Below are positions 6,060 through 12,907 of a stretch of DNA of 17,736 nucleotides, piece by piece. The notes below the pieces were generated by a model. That model searched no databases. It was not told where the DNA came from and saw nothing but the letters and a program-made list of their open reading frames with translations. Origin of the DNA: DAOUAJ01 sp034433615 (GTDB taxonomy: Bacteria > Chloroflexota > Anaerolineae > DUEN01); the NCBI GenBank assembly GCA_034433615.1, contig DAOUAJ010000344.1, forward strand, positions 1 to 17,736, written 5' to 3'. The position numbers and the translations under genes are program-made. Every line of letters starts with the position of its first letter. The first letter of the stretch is position 1.

Positions 6060-6833
6060 ATGATGCTGAAACAAGTGACGCTCATTGCCGTGCCGGGCAT
6101 CCCGGACATTCATCCAGGCGATGATCTCGGTCGGATCGTTGTGCAAGCGATAGAGGCGGCCGGCTATCCCCTCCAGGCGGGTGATGTGGTCGTTGTCACC
6201 CAAAAGATTGTCTCTAAAGCGGAAGGGCGTCTCGTGCCCATCGCAGGGATAACTCCATCACCGGAGGCTGTAGCGTGGGCTGAACGAACAGGGAAAGACC
6301 CACGCCTGGTCGAACTTATCTTGCGTGAGTCGAGCCAGGTGCTGCGGGCGCGCCCAGGATTGATCATCGTCGAGCATCGGCTGGGCTTCGTCTGTGCCAA
6401 TGCGGGCATTGATCACTCGAACGTGGGCCCGGGGAACGAAGAGGATGCGTGGGCATTGCTGTTGCCGGAAGATCCAGATGCCTCAGCACGGCGGCTGCGA
6501 GACACGTTACGCGCGCTTACAGGTGTCGAAGTCGCCGTGTTGATCGTTGACTCGCACGGCCGGGCATGGCGGATGGGCGCGGTAGGGGTGGCCATCGGTG
6601 TGGCAGGGCTCCGGCCCGTGACCGATTTGCGCGGCCGGGCGGACCGCTACGGGCGGACGTTGCACGTGTCCCAGGTGGGTACCGCTGACGAGATAGCGGC
6701 TGCGGCCTCGTTACTGATGGGACAGGCGGCTGAAGGCACGCCGGTAGTCGTGGTGCGCGGCGCTTCGTATCAACCGGGGGAGGGCTGCCTGGCTGAACTC
6801 CTGCGCCCGAAGGAGTTGGACTTGTTTCGCTGA
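6060..6833 (+). CDS. cofE: Coenzyme F420-0:L-glutamate ligase
   Basis: CofE adds gamma-linked glutamate to F420-0 with GTP, a late step in F420 synthesis. The 257 residues include DVVVVTQKIVSKAEGRLV, GKDPRLVELILRES, RLGFVCANAGIDHSNVG, LLPEDPDASARRLR, DSHGRAWRMGAVGVAIGVAG and DLRGRADRYGRTLH, all in the order of archaeal and bacterial CofE. The length fits the stand-alone archaeal-type enzyme rather than the longer actinobacterial FbiB fusion. ATG 6060 is followed at once by ATG 6063, either of which could serve; the ribosome site (GAGCGG, 6052-6057) is weak. It forms an operon with npdG. The stop TGA (6831-6833) is one base from the stop of the convergent gene. Confidence 0.92.
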   Translation: MMLKQVTLIAVPGIPDIHPGDDLGRIVVQAIEAAGYPLQAGDVVVVTQKIVSKAEGRLVPIAGITPSPEAVAWAERTGKDPRLVELILRESSQVLRARPGLIIVEHRLGFVCANAGIDHSNVGPGNEEDAWALLLPEDPDASARRLRDTLRALTGVEVAVLIVDSHGRAWRMGAVGVAIGVAGLRPVTDLRGRADRYGRTLHVSQVGTADEIAAAASLLMGQAAEGTPVVVVRGASYQPGEGCLAELLRPKELDLFR

Positions 6834-6834
6834 A

Positions 6835-7131
6835 TCAGAATTGCTCAGCCTTTTCTACGGCGAGGACCATCACTGTGGCCGCGCCGATCTGCCGGGTGCC
6901 CAGGCCGGGGATGTGAAAAGGACCTTCAGGCGACGGCTTGCACGTGTCTGCGATAATCTTCATCGCTTCATCCACCCGTTCATCCTCGGTCGCGATCAGA
7001 AAAGTCGTGTTGCCGCGCCGCAATAACCCACCTGCGCTGGACATCATGGTCGCGCGAAAACCAGCCTGTACCAGAGCGCGAGCCAGATTTCCTGAGTCTT
7101 GACTGTTCACCACACTAAGAAGTAATTTCAT
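6835..7131 (-). CDS. darA: PII-like cyclic-di-AMP receptor protein (DarA/PstA family)
   Basis: This 98-residue protein belongs to the cyclic-di-AMP receptor family, a PII-like trimer that binds the second messenger c-di-AMP (family knowledge). The start is ATG at 7131 (minus strand) because GGAGG lies just upstream; a longer in-frame reading to 7233 has no such site and no family similarity. MKLLLSVVNSQDSGNLARALVQ-type start, GFRATMMSSAGGLLRRGNTTFLI (24-46, including the conserved GNTT) and EDERVDEAMKIIADTC carry the family signature. The partner and output are unknown. No diadenylate cyclase gene is in the window. It lies downstream of the receiver-CpaE gene on the same strand with a 138-base gap in which I see no clear promoter. 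Confidence 0.87.
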   Translation of the reverse strand: MKLLLSVVNSQDSGNLARALVQAGFRATMMSSAGGLLRRGNTTFLIATEDERVDEAMKIIADTCKPSPEGPFHIPGLGTRQIGAATVMVLAVEKAEQF

Positions 7132-7269
7132 CAGACCTCCCTTGGCAGGTTTTCCACTAACCCAGTTGGTATAAACAATCAGATGGGTGAGCTTGATGAA
7201 GCACCCGGCAACCACGTTCATAGGGGGGAACAACTGAGAACTATAAACCGGCCTGGCCAGATAAGGGCT

Positions 7270-8478
7270 TCAATCAGAGTGCCCCACGCGCGAGAAGAGG
7301 GATCTTGCTGGCTCTCTGGGGGCTTCTCCAAGGCCGGGGGGGATCGTGTGCAACTCGCTGACTGCGCTGAGTTCTATACCGGCCAGCCGGCCGGCCAACT
7401 CAACCAGCGCCATGCTGGCGACGTCATTGGGGCGGCGCAAGATGAGTGGAATGCCCTCTTCAGCGCAGGCGATGCAGGCTTCGGCAGCGTAGGGAATGGC
7501 TGCCTGCACGGGGTGTCTCAAGCTGTTGGCCAGAGCTGTGATCCCCACACCCGTACCAGTCATACGGTTGACCAGCACGACGCGGCACCGTTCGCCCACC
7601 AGGCCAAGGGTTGCAACGAAAGAGATTAATGTACGTGTACTGGACACGGAGATAGAATCAGCGTTAGTGATAAGGACAACAGTTTCAGCCTTGGGCAATA
7701 GAGGATGAACAAAAGTGGAGTCAACGGCCAGATCCAGCAGAACGAACTGGGTAAACCGCGCCAGTTTCTCCAGAAGTGATTCGGCGAAGGAGGCATCGCG
7801 AGCGGGCAGATCAGGCACGTCACCCGGCGCGGCTAGCAGGCGCAGGCCACAAGCATGGCGAATCAACGCGGACTGCACAGCGGTCTCGTCCGGATCCTCT
7901 TCCATCATAAGATCGCCCAACGTGTGGGGAGGGCGCAACCCCAGGTAAGCGGCGGCTGAGCCCAACCCGCGCCGCAGTTCGGCCAGTGTAACTCGGTGAA
8001 ATTGGCTGAGAGCTGCGCCCACGTTGATAGCCACTGTGGTAGTACCCACGCCGCCCTTAGCGCCCATGAATGCAATCACGCGTCCATGTTGGACCGGAAT
8101 CGCCCTCTGGCTACGGGCCAGAACGGCTTCGACACGCGCCACCAGCTCCGAAGGATCAGCCGGCTTTGTCACGTAGTCATCTGCACCCTGGCGTAGCCCC
8201 ATGACGCGGTCCTGGACTTCTCCTTTAGCGGACAGCATAATGACGGGGATGTGCGACCATTTGATGTTGGCTCGCAGTTGCCGCAATACCTCGTAGCCGT
8301 CCATGCCGGGCATCATCACATCCAGGATAATGAGATCAGGGATATTGCGCTCGACCTGAGCCAAAGCTTCCGGTCCATTGGCTGCGGCCGTCACTCGAAA
8401 CCCTGCCCGTGTCAGAATCAAGTTTAATAACTTTTGCGCGTCAAACTCGTCATCTACGACAAGAATCGTACGAGCCAT
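7270..8478 (-). CDS. Response-regulator receiver fused to CpaE/MinD-type ATPase
   Basis: This 402-residue protein has two domains. Residues 1-120 are a receiver domain with acidic pair Asp9-Asp10, phosphoacceptor Asp53 (IILDVMMPGMDGYEVL), Ser83 and Lys105 (VTKPADP), so it looks phosphorylatable. Residues ~130-375 are a ParA/MinD/CpaE-type ATPase with a deviant Walker A, KGGVGTTT (141-148), and a QFVLLDLAVDS segment for Walker B. CpaE/TadZ proteins position pilus or secretion machinery and often have a degenerate receiver (family knowledge); here the receiver residues are intact. No other Tad/Flp pilus genes are in the window, so the partner is unknown. ATG at 8478 is preceded by GAGGA on the minus strand. 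It is transcribed away from maf. Confidence 0.88.
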   Translation of the reverse strand: MARTILVVDDEFDAQKLLNLILTRAGFRVTAAANGPEALAQVERNIPDLIILDVMMPGMDGYEVLRQLRANIKWSHIPVIMLSAKGEVQDRVMGLRQGADDYVTKPADPSELVARVEAVLARSQRAIPVQHGRVIAFMGAKGGVGTTTVAINVGAALSQFHRVTLAELRRGLGSAAAYLGLRPPHTLGDLMMEEDPDETAVQSALIRHACGLRLLAAPGDVPDLPARDASFAESLLEKLARFTQFVLLDLAVDSTFVHPLLPKAETVVLITNADSISVSSTRTLISFVATLGLVGERCRVVLVNRMTGTGVGITALANSLRHPVQAAIPYAAEACIACAEEGIPLILRRPNDVASMALVELAGRLAGIELSAVSELHTIPPGLGEAPREPARSLFSRVGHSD

Positions 8479-8566
8479 ACAGTTTTCCTCGTGTAAACTT
8501 GTATACTAAACCTGAGATGACAACCTATACCATTTTACCACAAATAGGCCGAAAGGAGCGAACACC
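8479..8566. promoter_or_regulatory. Divergent intergenic region, likely promoters for both sides
   Basis: This 88-base AT-rich gap separates two genes read outward, so promoters must lie in or near it. It holds the palindrome gtatac (8501-8506) and TATA-like words at 8502-8507 and 8526-8531. I could not pair any of them with a good -35 box at 16-18 bases, so no exact promoter is assigned. AGGAG at 8554-8558 is the ribosome site for maf. Confidence 0.4.
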
Positions 8567-9295
8567 GTGGCAGCATTGCAAGGGATAACCCGGTCCGACT
8601 ACCAGACCGTTTCGACCGTGGCCATATCTGGCACTGACGCCGAACTTATCCTGGCATCGGCGTCACCACGACGGCAGGCCCTGCTGGCAGCCCTGGGAGT
8701 TACCTTCCGTTGTGTCTTCACGAACATTGATGAGTCAGTGGTGCCAGGTGAATCGCCTGCGGCGATGGCATGTCGCCTCAGCTTAGCGAAGGCCCAGGCT
8801 GTGGCGCGCGCTTTCCCCCAAGCCACGGTGATCGGAGCAGATACGATCGTGGTACTGGATGGCATGATCCTGGGTAAACCACTCACCGCCGAGGAGGCCG
8901 TAGCCATGCTGCGGATGTTGCGGGCTCGCGTGCACGAGGTGTTGAGCGCGGTCACCCTATGTCAAGGAGAACGCTTATCCCTTCAACGCCTGAGTCGTAG
9001 TCGGGTGTGGATGCGGGCCTATAGTGACGAGGAGATTGCCGCGTACGTCGCCAGCGGTGACCCGCTGGACAAGGCGGGTGCTTACGCCATCCAGCATCCC
9101 TGGTTCCGGCCAGTTGTTTGCTGGGAAGGATGCTACGCGAGCGTGATGGGATTGCCGCTGGCGGATGTTGCGGCTTTGTTGAGGCAGGCTGGATGGGAAG
9201 TGCCCATTCCGGTGACGCAGGCCTGCCGGAGCGAGATTGGGACGACTTGCTGCCAGGGGAAAGAGAGAGCGTCAAACTCGGAGTTTGCGATTTGA
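8567..9295 (+). CDS. maf: Maf-family nucleotide pyrophosphatase
   Basis: This 242-residue Maf protein hydrolyses nucleoside triphosphates to monophosphates, acting as a house-cleaning enzyme. LILASASPRRQALL (27-40) is the family signature, with Asp56 (DES), GADTIV (90-95, catalytic Asp92), GKP (103-105) and DKAGAYAIQ (168-176). These fit the dTTP/UTP-preferring (YhdE-like) type. GTG 8567 follows AGGAG with good spacing; it gives about 25 residues ahead of the Maf core, longer than usual. After the usual end near residue 212 there is a ~30-residue tail with no family similarity. Its end, NSEFAI plus TGA, is encoded by DNA that resembles the heptamer repeat in purD, where the protein reads NSEFGI. 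Confidence 0.9.
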   Translation: MAALQGITRSDYQTVSTVAISGTDAELILASASPRRQALLAALGVTFRCVFTNIDESVVPGESPAAMACRLSLAKAQAVARAFPQATVIGADTIVVLDGMILGKPLTAEEAVAMLRMLRARVHEVLSAVTLCQGERLSLQRLSRSRVWMRAYSDEEIAAYVASGDPLDKAGAYAIQHPWFRPVVCWEGCYASVMGLPLADVAALLRQAGWEVPIPVTQACRSEIGTTCCQGKERASNSEFAI

Positions 9296-9296
9296 C
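9271..9296. repeat. Degenerate repeat forming the maf stop region
   Basis: The segment aactcggagtttgcgatt (9275-9292) matches the purD repeat stretch aattcggaattcggaatt at 13 of 18 positions and is read in the same frame (NSEF-A/G-I). It also contains an inverted repeat caaactc (9273-9279) and gagtttg (9281-9287), and outer ends gtcaaa and tttgac. It covers the maf stop codon (9293-9295). Confidence 0.5.
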
Positions 9297-9318
9297 CCTG
9301 TTTCGAGAGCGGTTTTTG

Positions 9319-9327
9319 TGGTATGAT
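9319..9327 (+). promoter_or_regulatory. Possible extended -10 promoter upstream of manC-like gene
   Basis: TGGTATGAT (9319-9327) is an extended -10 form (TGn plus TATGAT). A TTGACC word (9292-9297) lies 24 bases upstream, too far for a standard -35, so the promoter would rely on the extended -10. The start codon is 9382 with GGAGGG at 9369-9374. Confidence 0.4.
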
Positions 9328-9381
9328 AGAATTATAGATGCCACTGTTTGCTCAGGAGGAATGGAATAGGAGGGTTAGAAA

Positions 9382-11883
9382 ATGAAAGCAGTGGTCATGG
9401 CTGGTGGTGAGGGTTCACGGTTGCGGCCATTGACTGTCGGTCGCCCTAAGCCAATGGTGCCCGTGGTCAACAAACCGGTGATGGCGCACATCCTTGACTT
9501 ACTGAAGCGCAATGGTATTACGGATGTGGTTGTAACGGTTCAATATCTGGCTGACATGATCCAGGACTTCTTCGGCAACGGCCACAGCTTCGGGATGAAT
9601 ATCGAATACGCTGTCGAGGAGATGCCGCTGGGCACAGCAGGCAGTGTGAAGAACGCGGAGCCGCTTCTTTCACGAGATGAGCCGTTTCTCATCATTAGCG
9701 GCGATGCACTGACTGACTTCAATCTCGGAGAGATCGTGGCTTTTCATCAGAATCGCCAGGCGATAGCTACGCTCACGCTCTATCGAGTGCCCAATCCTCT
9801 GGAATACGGGGTTGTCATCACCGATGCTGACGGCCGCATCACCCAGTTCCAGGAAAAACCCAGTTGGGGTGAAGTCATGTCGGATACGGTGAACACCGGC
9901 ATCTATGTGATCCAACCTGAGGTACTGGACTTGATCGAGCCTAACAAATCAGTGGACTGGAGCAAAGATGTCTTCCCGCGGCTCCTGGAGGGTGGTGATC
10001 CCCTGTACGGCTACGTCGCCTCCGGTTACTGGTGTGATATCGGCAACATTGAGGAATACATACGGGCTTCGTTTGATCTGTTGTCCGGCAAAGTTCATTT
10101 GGAACCTCTGGGTCAACATATTGGAGGGAACGTGTGGGTGGCAGAAAGCGTGGAGATTGCACCTGACGCTCGTTTGTACGGGCCGGTGTATTTGGGCAAT
10201 GAGGTCAAGATTAAGGGGGGTGTGATCGTGCATGGCCCGGCGGTGATTCGCGATTACACGGTGGTGGACAATCGGGTTCATCTGGATCGCACCATCATCT
10301 GGCGCAACTCTTACATCGGCGAGGCGGCCGAGCTGCGAGGGGCCATTGTGGGCCGTAATTGCAGCTTGAAGGCCAAAACGGTGATTTTTGAAGGTGCGGT
10401 CATTGGAGATAACAACGTTGTAGGCGAAAACGCGGTCATCCATCCTAATGTCAAACTGTGGCCGAACAAGGAGATCGAGCCAGGCGCGACGGTCAAAACC
10501 AGCATCATCTGGGGATCTCAGGGCCGCCGCCAACTGTTCGGGCGCTTCGGTGTAACCGGTGTGGTGAACGTGGATCTGACACCAGAATTTGCAGCCAGGC
10601 TGGGCGCTGCCTTCGCTGCGACCCTGCCCAAGGGGTCATATGTGACCATTAACCGAGACCCTCATCCCAGCGCGCGTATGCTGAAGCGCGCTATCATCTC
10701 GGGCCTGCCTTCCGCTGGCGTGCACGTCTGGGACCTGCGCAACTTGCCTATTCCGGTCGCTCACTATTACACCCGCGTTTCCCAGGCGGCGGGCGGCGTG
10801 CACGTCCGGCTCTCCCCCTTCGACCAGCGCGTGGTGGACATCCGGTTCTTTGATGCTAAAGGCCTCAACCTGAGCAAGGCAGCCGAGCGCAATATTGAGC
10901 GGGTCTTCTTCCGCGAGGATTTCCGCCGTGCCTACATGAACGACATCGGCACCATCGAATACGCGCCTGACGCGGTGGAACGATACATCGAAGGATTCAT
11001 GGCGGCTGTCAATGCAGACGTGATTCGCGCGGCCGGGCTGCACATCGTCGTAGATTACGCTCACGCCCCTAATTCAGAAGTGCTGCCCCTCATCCTGGAC
11101 CGGCTGGCTGTGGACGTGATCCCCCTGAACGCCCGCATTGATCCCAACCGCATAGCCATCTTGCCTGAAGAGTTTGAGCAACAACTGCGTCAATTGGCCA
11201 CCATCACCGGGGCGCTGGGTGGTGATCTGGGAGTGCGCCTGGATGTCGGCGGTGAGAAAATCTTCGTGGTGGACGATAGCGGCCGCATCATGGACGGACA
11301 GATGACAGCAATCGCTTTGACAGAGTTGACCCTACGAGGAGAGCCGGGGAGCACCGTCGCGGTACCTGTGGACCAGTCTTGCGTGTTTGAGCAAATTGCA
11401 GCCGCGCATGGCGGGCGCATCCAGCGTACCAAGGTGGATTTGCAGGCTCTGATGGCTGCCTGCGTGGATTCGGGTATCATCATGGCCACAGACGGCTCCG
11501 GTAATTTCATCTTCCCCCGTTTCCATCCAGCAGTGGATGGGTTAATGGCCACAGTCAAGCTGCTGGAGATGCTAGCCGTGCAGAAGGTGCGGCTGTCAGA
11601 GCTCGTGCAGGGGTTGCCACCCTTCTATATTGCCAAGGAGCGGGTCAATTGTCCCTGGGAGGCCAAGGGGACGGTCATGCGCCTGCTCAACGAGCAATAC
11701 AAAAATGTGGCAGTAGAACGATTGGATGGGATCAAGATCTACCTCAGCGAACGCGAATGGGTGTTGGTGCGGCCAGACCCCGCCTTTCCCCTCTTCCATG
11801 TCGTGGCCGAAGCGGGCTCCGCGCAACAGGCAGAGGATTTGGTGGATAAATATCGCCACATTGTCGAGGGATTGCAGGGATAA
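9382..11883 (+). CDS. ManC-type nucleotidyltransferase fused to a degenerate phosphomannomutase-like domain
   Basis: This 833-residue protein has three parts. Residues 1-235 are a sugar-1-phosphate nucleotidyltransferase with GGEGSRLRPLT (8-18), RPKPM (21-25), LGTAGSV (83-89), Asp108 (ISGDAL), EKP and NTGIYVI (171-177). Residues ~245-378 are left-handed beta-helix hexapeptide repeats. Residues ~385-830 have the alpha-D-phosphohexomutase fold. Such ~830-residue fusions occur in actinobacteria, cyanobacteria and Chloroflexota, usually labelled mannose-1-phosphate guanylyltransferase (family knowledge). The expected reaction is mannose-1-phosphate plus GTP to GDP-mannose, though the sugar is not provable here. 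All four mutase active-site loops are changed: VRLSPFD (475-481) for TASHNP, LDVGGEK (620-626) for DGDADR, TDGSGN (703-708) for GEESGG, RPDPAFP (797-803) for RPSGTEP. The mutase half is therefore probably structural or regulatory. Confidence 0.9.
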   Translation: MKAVVMAGGEGSRLRPLTVGRPKPMVPVVNKPVMAHILDLLKRNGITDVVVTVQYLADMIQDFFGNGHSFGMNIEYAVEEMPLGTAGSVKNAEPLLSRDEPFLIISGDALTDFNLGEIVAFHQNRQAIATLTLYRVPNPLEYGVVITDADGRITQFQEKPSWGEVMSDTVNTGIYVIQPEVLDLIEPNKSVDWSKDVFPRLLEGGDPLYGYVASGYWCDIGNIEEYIRASFDLLSGKVHLEPLGQHIGGNVWVAESVEIAPDARLYGPVYLGNEVKIKGGVIVHGPAVIRDYTVVDNRVHLDRTIIWRNSYIGEAAELRGAIVGRNCSLKAKTVIFEGAVIGDNNVVGENAVIHPNVKLWPNKEIEPGATVKTSIIWGSQGRRQLFGRFGVTGVVNVDLTPEFAARLGAAFAATLPKGSYVTINRDPHPSARMLKRAIISGLPSAGVHVWDLRNLPIPVAHYYTRVSQAAGGVHVRLSPFDQRVVDIRFFDAKGLNLSKAAERNIERVFFREDFRRAYMNDIGTIEYAPDAVERYIEGFMAAVNADVIRAAGLHIVVDYAHAPNSEVLPLILDRLAVDVIPLNARIDPNRIAILPEEFEQQLRQLATITGALGGDLGVRLDVGGEKIFVVDDSGRIMDGQMTAIALTELTLRGEPGSTVAVPVDQSCVFEQIAAAHGGRIQRTKVDLQALMAACVDSGIIMATDGSGNFIFPRFHPAVDGLMATVKLLEMLAVQKVRLSELVQGLPPFYIAKERVNCPWEAKGTVMRLLNEQYKNVAVERLDGIKIYLSEREWVLVRPDPAFPLFHVVAEAGSAQQAEDLVDKYRHIVEGLQG

Positions 11884-11899
11884 CGACATCCTCTGCCGT

Positions 11900-11935
11900 G
11901 CCAGGCGGGACCATCGCCGGAGAGTCCCACCTGGC
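11900..11935 (+). terminator. Strong hairpin after the ManC-like gene, possible terminator
   Basis: Positions 11900-11911 pair with 11924-11935 as an 11-bp stem with one C-A mismatch and a 12-base loop. It starts 16 bases after the ManC-like stop codon. No T-run follows directly, so it may instead be an RNA stabiliser or processing site. A separate promoter for the next gene lies just downstream, which fits a transcript boundary here. Confidence 0.45.
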
Positions 11936-11957
11936 CAGGAATGCCCTGTCGAGTTCT

Positions 11958-11986
11958 TTGCACGAAGGCGCTGCCCCAGTTATAAT
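11958..11986 (+). promoter_or_regulatory. Promoter for the nitrilase-family gene, probably leaderless
   Basis: TTGCAC (11958-11963) and a perfect TATAAT (11981-11986) are separated by 17 bases. The expected transcription start is about 11993-11994, which coincides with the ATG at 11994. No Shine-Dalgarno precedes that ATG, consistent with a leaderless mRNA. Confidence 0.55.
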
Positions 11987-11993
11987 GGCGCTC

Positions 11994-12878
11994 ATGAGCG
12001 CACACTTCACGTCCTCTAAAATCGCCGTCGGCCTGGGGCAGATGCGGCCGCGCCTGGGTGACGTCGAGGCGAACCTGGCCCGACATCTTGAAATCATCGC
12101 GCAAGCCCGTGCCCAAGGGACCGAGCTGTTGGTTTTCCCTGAACTATCTCTGACCGGCTACTTCCTGAAAGATCTGGTGCCTGTAGTGGCGCGCCCGGCC
12201 AGTGCGTCTGACCCTGTCCTGGGACGGCTGGCCGAGGAGAGCCGGAATTTAGACCTGGTGGTGGGCTTTATCGAAGAGGATAAGCGGCATCGGTTTTATG
12301 TGGCAGCCGCCTATCTCTCTGGCGGGCGCATCATCCATGTGCATCGCAAGCTGTATCTGCCCACCTACAGCATGTTCGACGAGGGCCGTTACCTGGCTCC
12401 CAGTCATGAGGTGCGTGCCTTCGAGACCTCTCACGGCCGGGCGGGGCTGCTCATTTGTGAAGACTTTTGGCATCTTTCCCCTCCTTACCTCTTATGGCTA
12501 GACGGTGCTGACCTCCTGATTCACATCTCTTCCAGCCCGGGCCGGGGGCTGAGCCATCCGGAAAGCGGCCGGCTGAGCAGTATGCGGTTCGTGGAGGACC
12601 TGAACCGGATGTACGCGGCTGTCCTCACGACATTTGTCATCCACGTGAATCGGGTTGGTTTTGAGGACGGCGTGAACTTCTGGGGAGGCTCCTTCTGCGT
12701 GGGGCCGGGCGGCGATCTGTTAGTGCAAGCCCCCTACTTTGAAGAGGCGCTGGTCACGGCCCAGTTGGACCTGTCCGAGTTACGACGGGTACGTGCCCGT
12801 CTTCCTCTGCTACGTGATGAGCGTCCTGAGCTGTTGGTGAACACGCTGCAGCGCATCCTGAGCCGGTCCGATTCGTAG
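11994..12878 (+). CDS. Nitrilase-superfamily carbon-nitrogen hydrolase
   Basis: This 294-residue amidase has the catalytic triad Glu50 (FPELSLTGY), Lys119 (HRKLYLPTY) and Cys155 (LICEDFW). The opening GQMRPRLGDVEANL and the TGY and KLYLPTYSMFDEGRY segments are close to the glutaminase domain of glutamine-dependent NAD synthetases. No NAD synthetase domain follows and the protein ends after the hydrolase fold. It may be a stand-alone glutaminase subunit or an amidase of unknown substrate. The start at 11994 is chosen because the -10 box lies at 11981-11986; in-frame starts at 11898 or 11985 would lie upstream of or inside the promoter. It sits between two GDP-mannose-type genes and 29 bases before the mutase gene, so co-transcription downstream is likely. 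Confidence 0.82.
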   Translation: MSAHFTSSKIAVGLGQMRPRLGDVEANLARHLEIIAQARAQGTELLVFPELSLTGYFLKDLVPVVARPASASDPVLGRLAEESRNLDLVVGFIEEDKRHRFYVAAAYLSGGRIIHVHRKLYLPTYSMFDEGRYLAPSHEVRAFETSHGRAGLLICEDFWHLSPPYLLWLDGADLLIHISSSPGRGLSHPESGRLSSMRFVEDLNRMYAAVLTTFVIHVNRVGFEDGVNFWGGSFCVGPGGDLLVQAPYFEEALVTAQLDLSELRRVRARLPLLRDERPELLVNTLQRILSRSDS

Positions 12879-12907
12879 GGGTCATCACCTGAGGGGAGGC
12901 TAATTCG

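Noticed and set aside
7183..7629. 148-codon plus-strand frame
   Set aside because: Mostly antisense to the receiver-CpaE gene, which has clear catalytic motifs.
9292..9327. TTGACC and TATGAT as a standard promoter pair
   Set aside because: The spacing is 24 bases, outside the usual 16-19; only the extended -10 was kept as a weak call.
9949..10533. 194-codon minus-strand frame
   Set aside because: Antisense to the hexapeptide-repeat part of the ManC fusion, where periodic codons keep other frames open.
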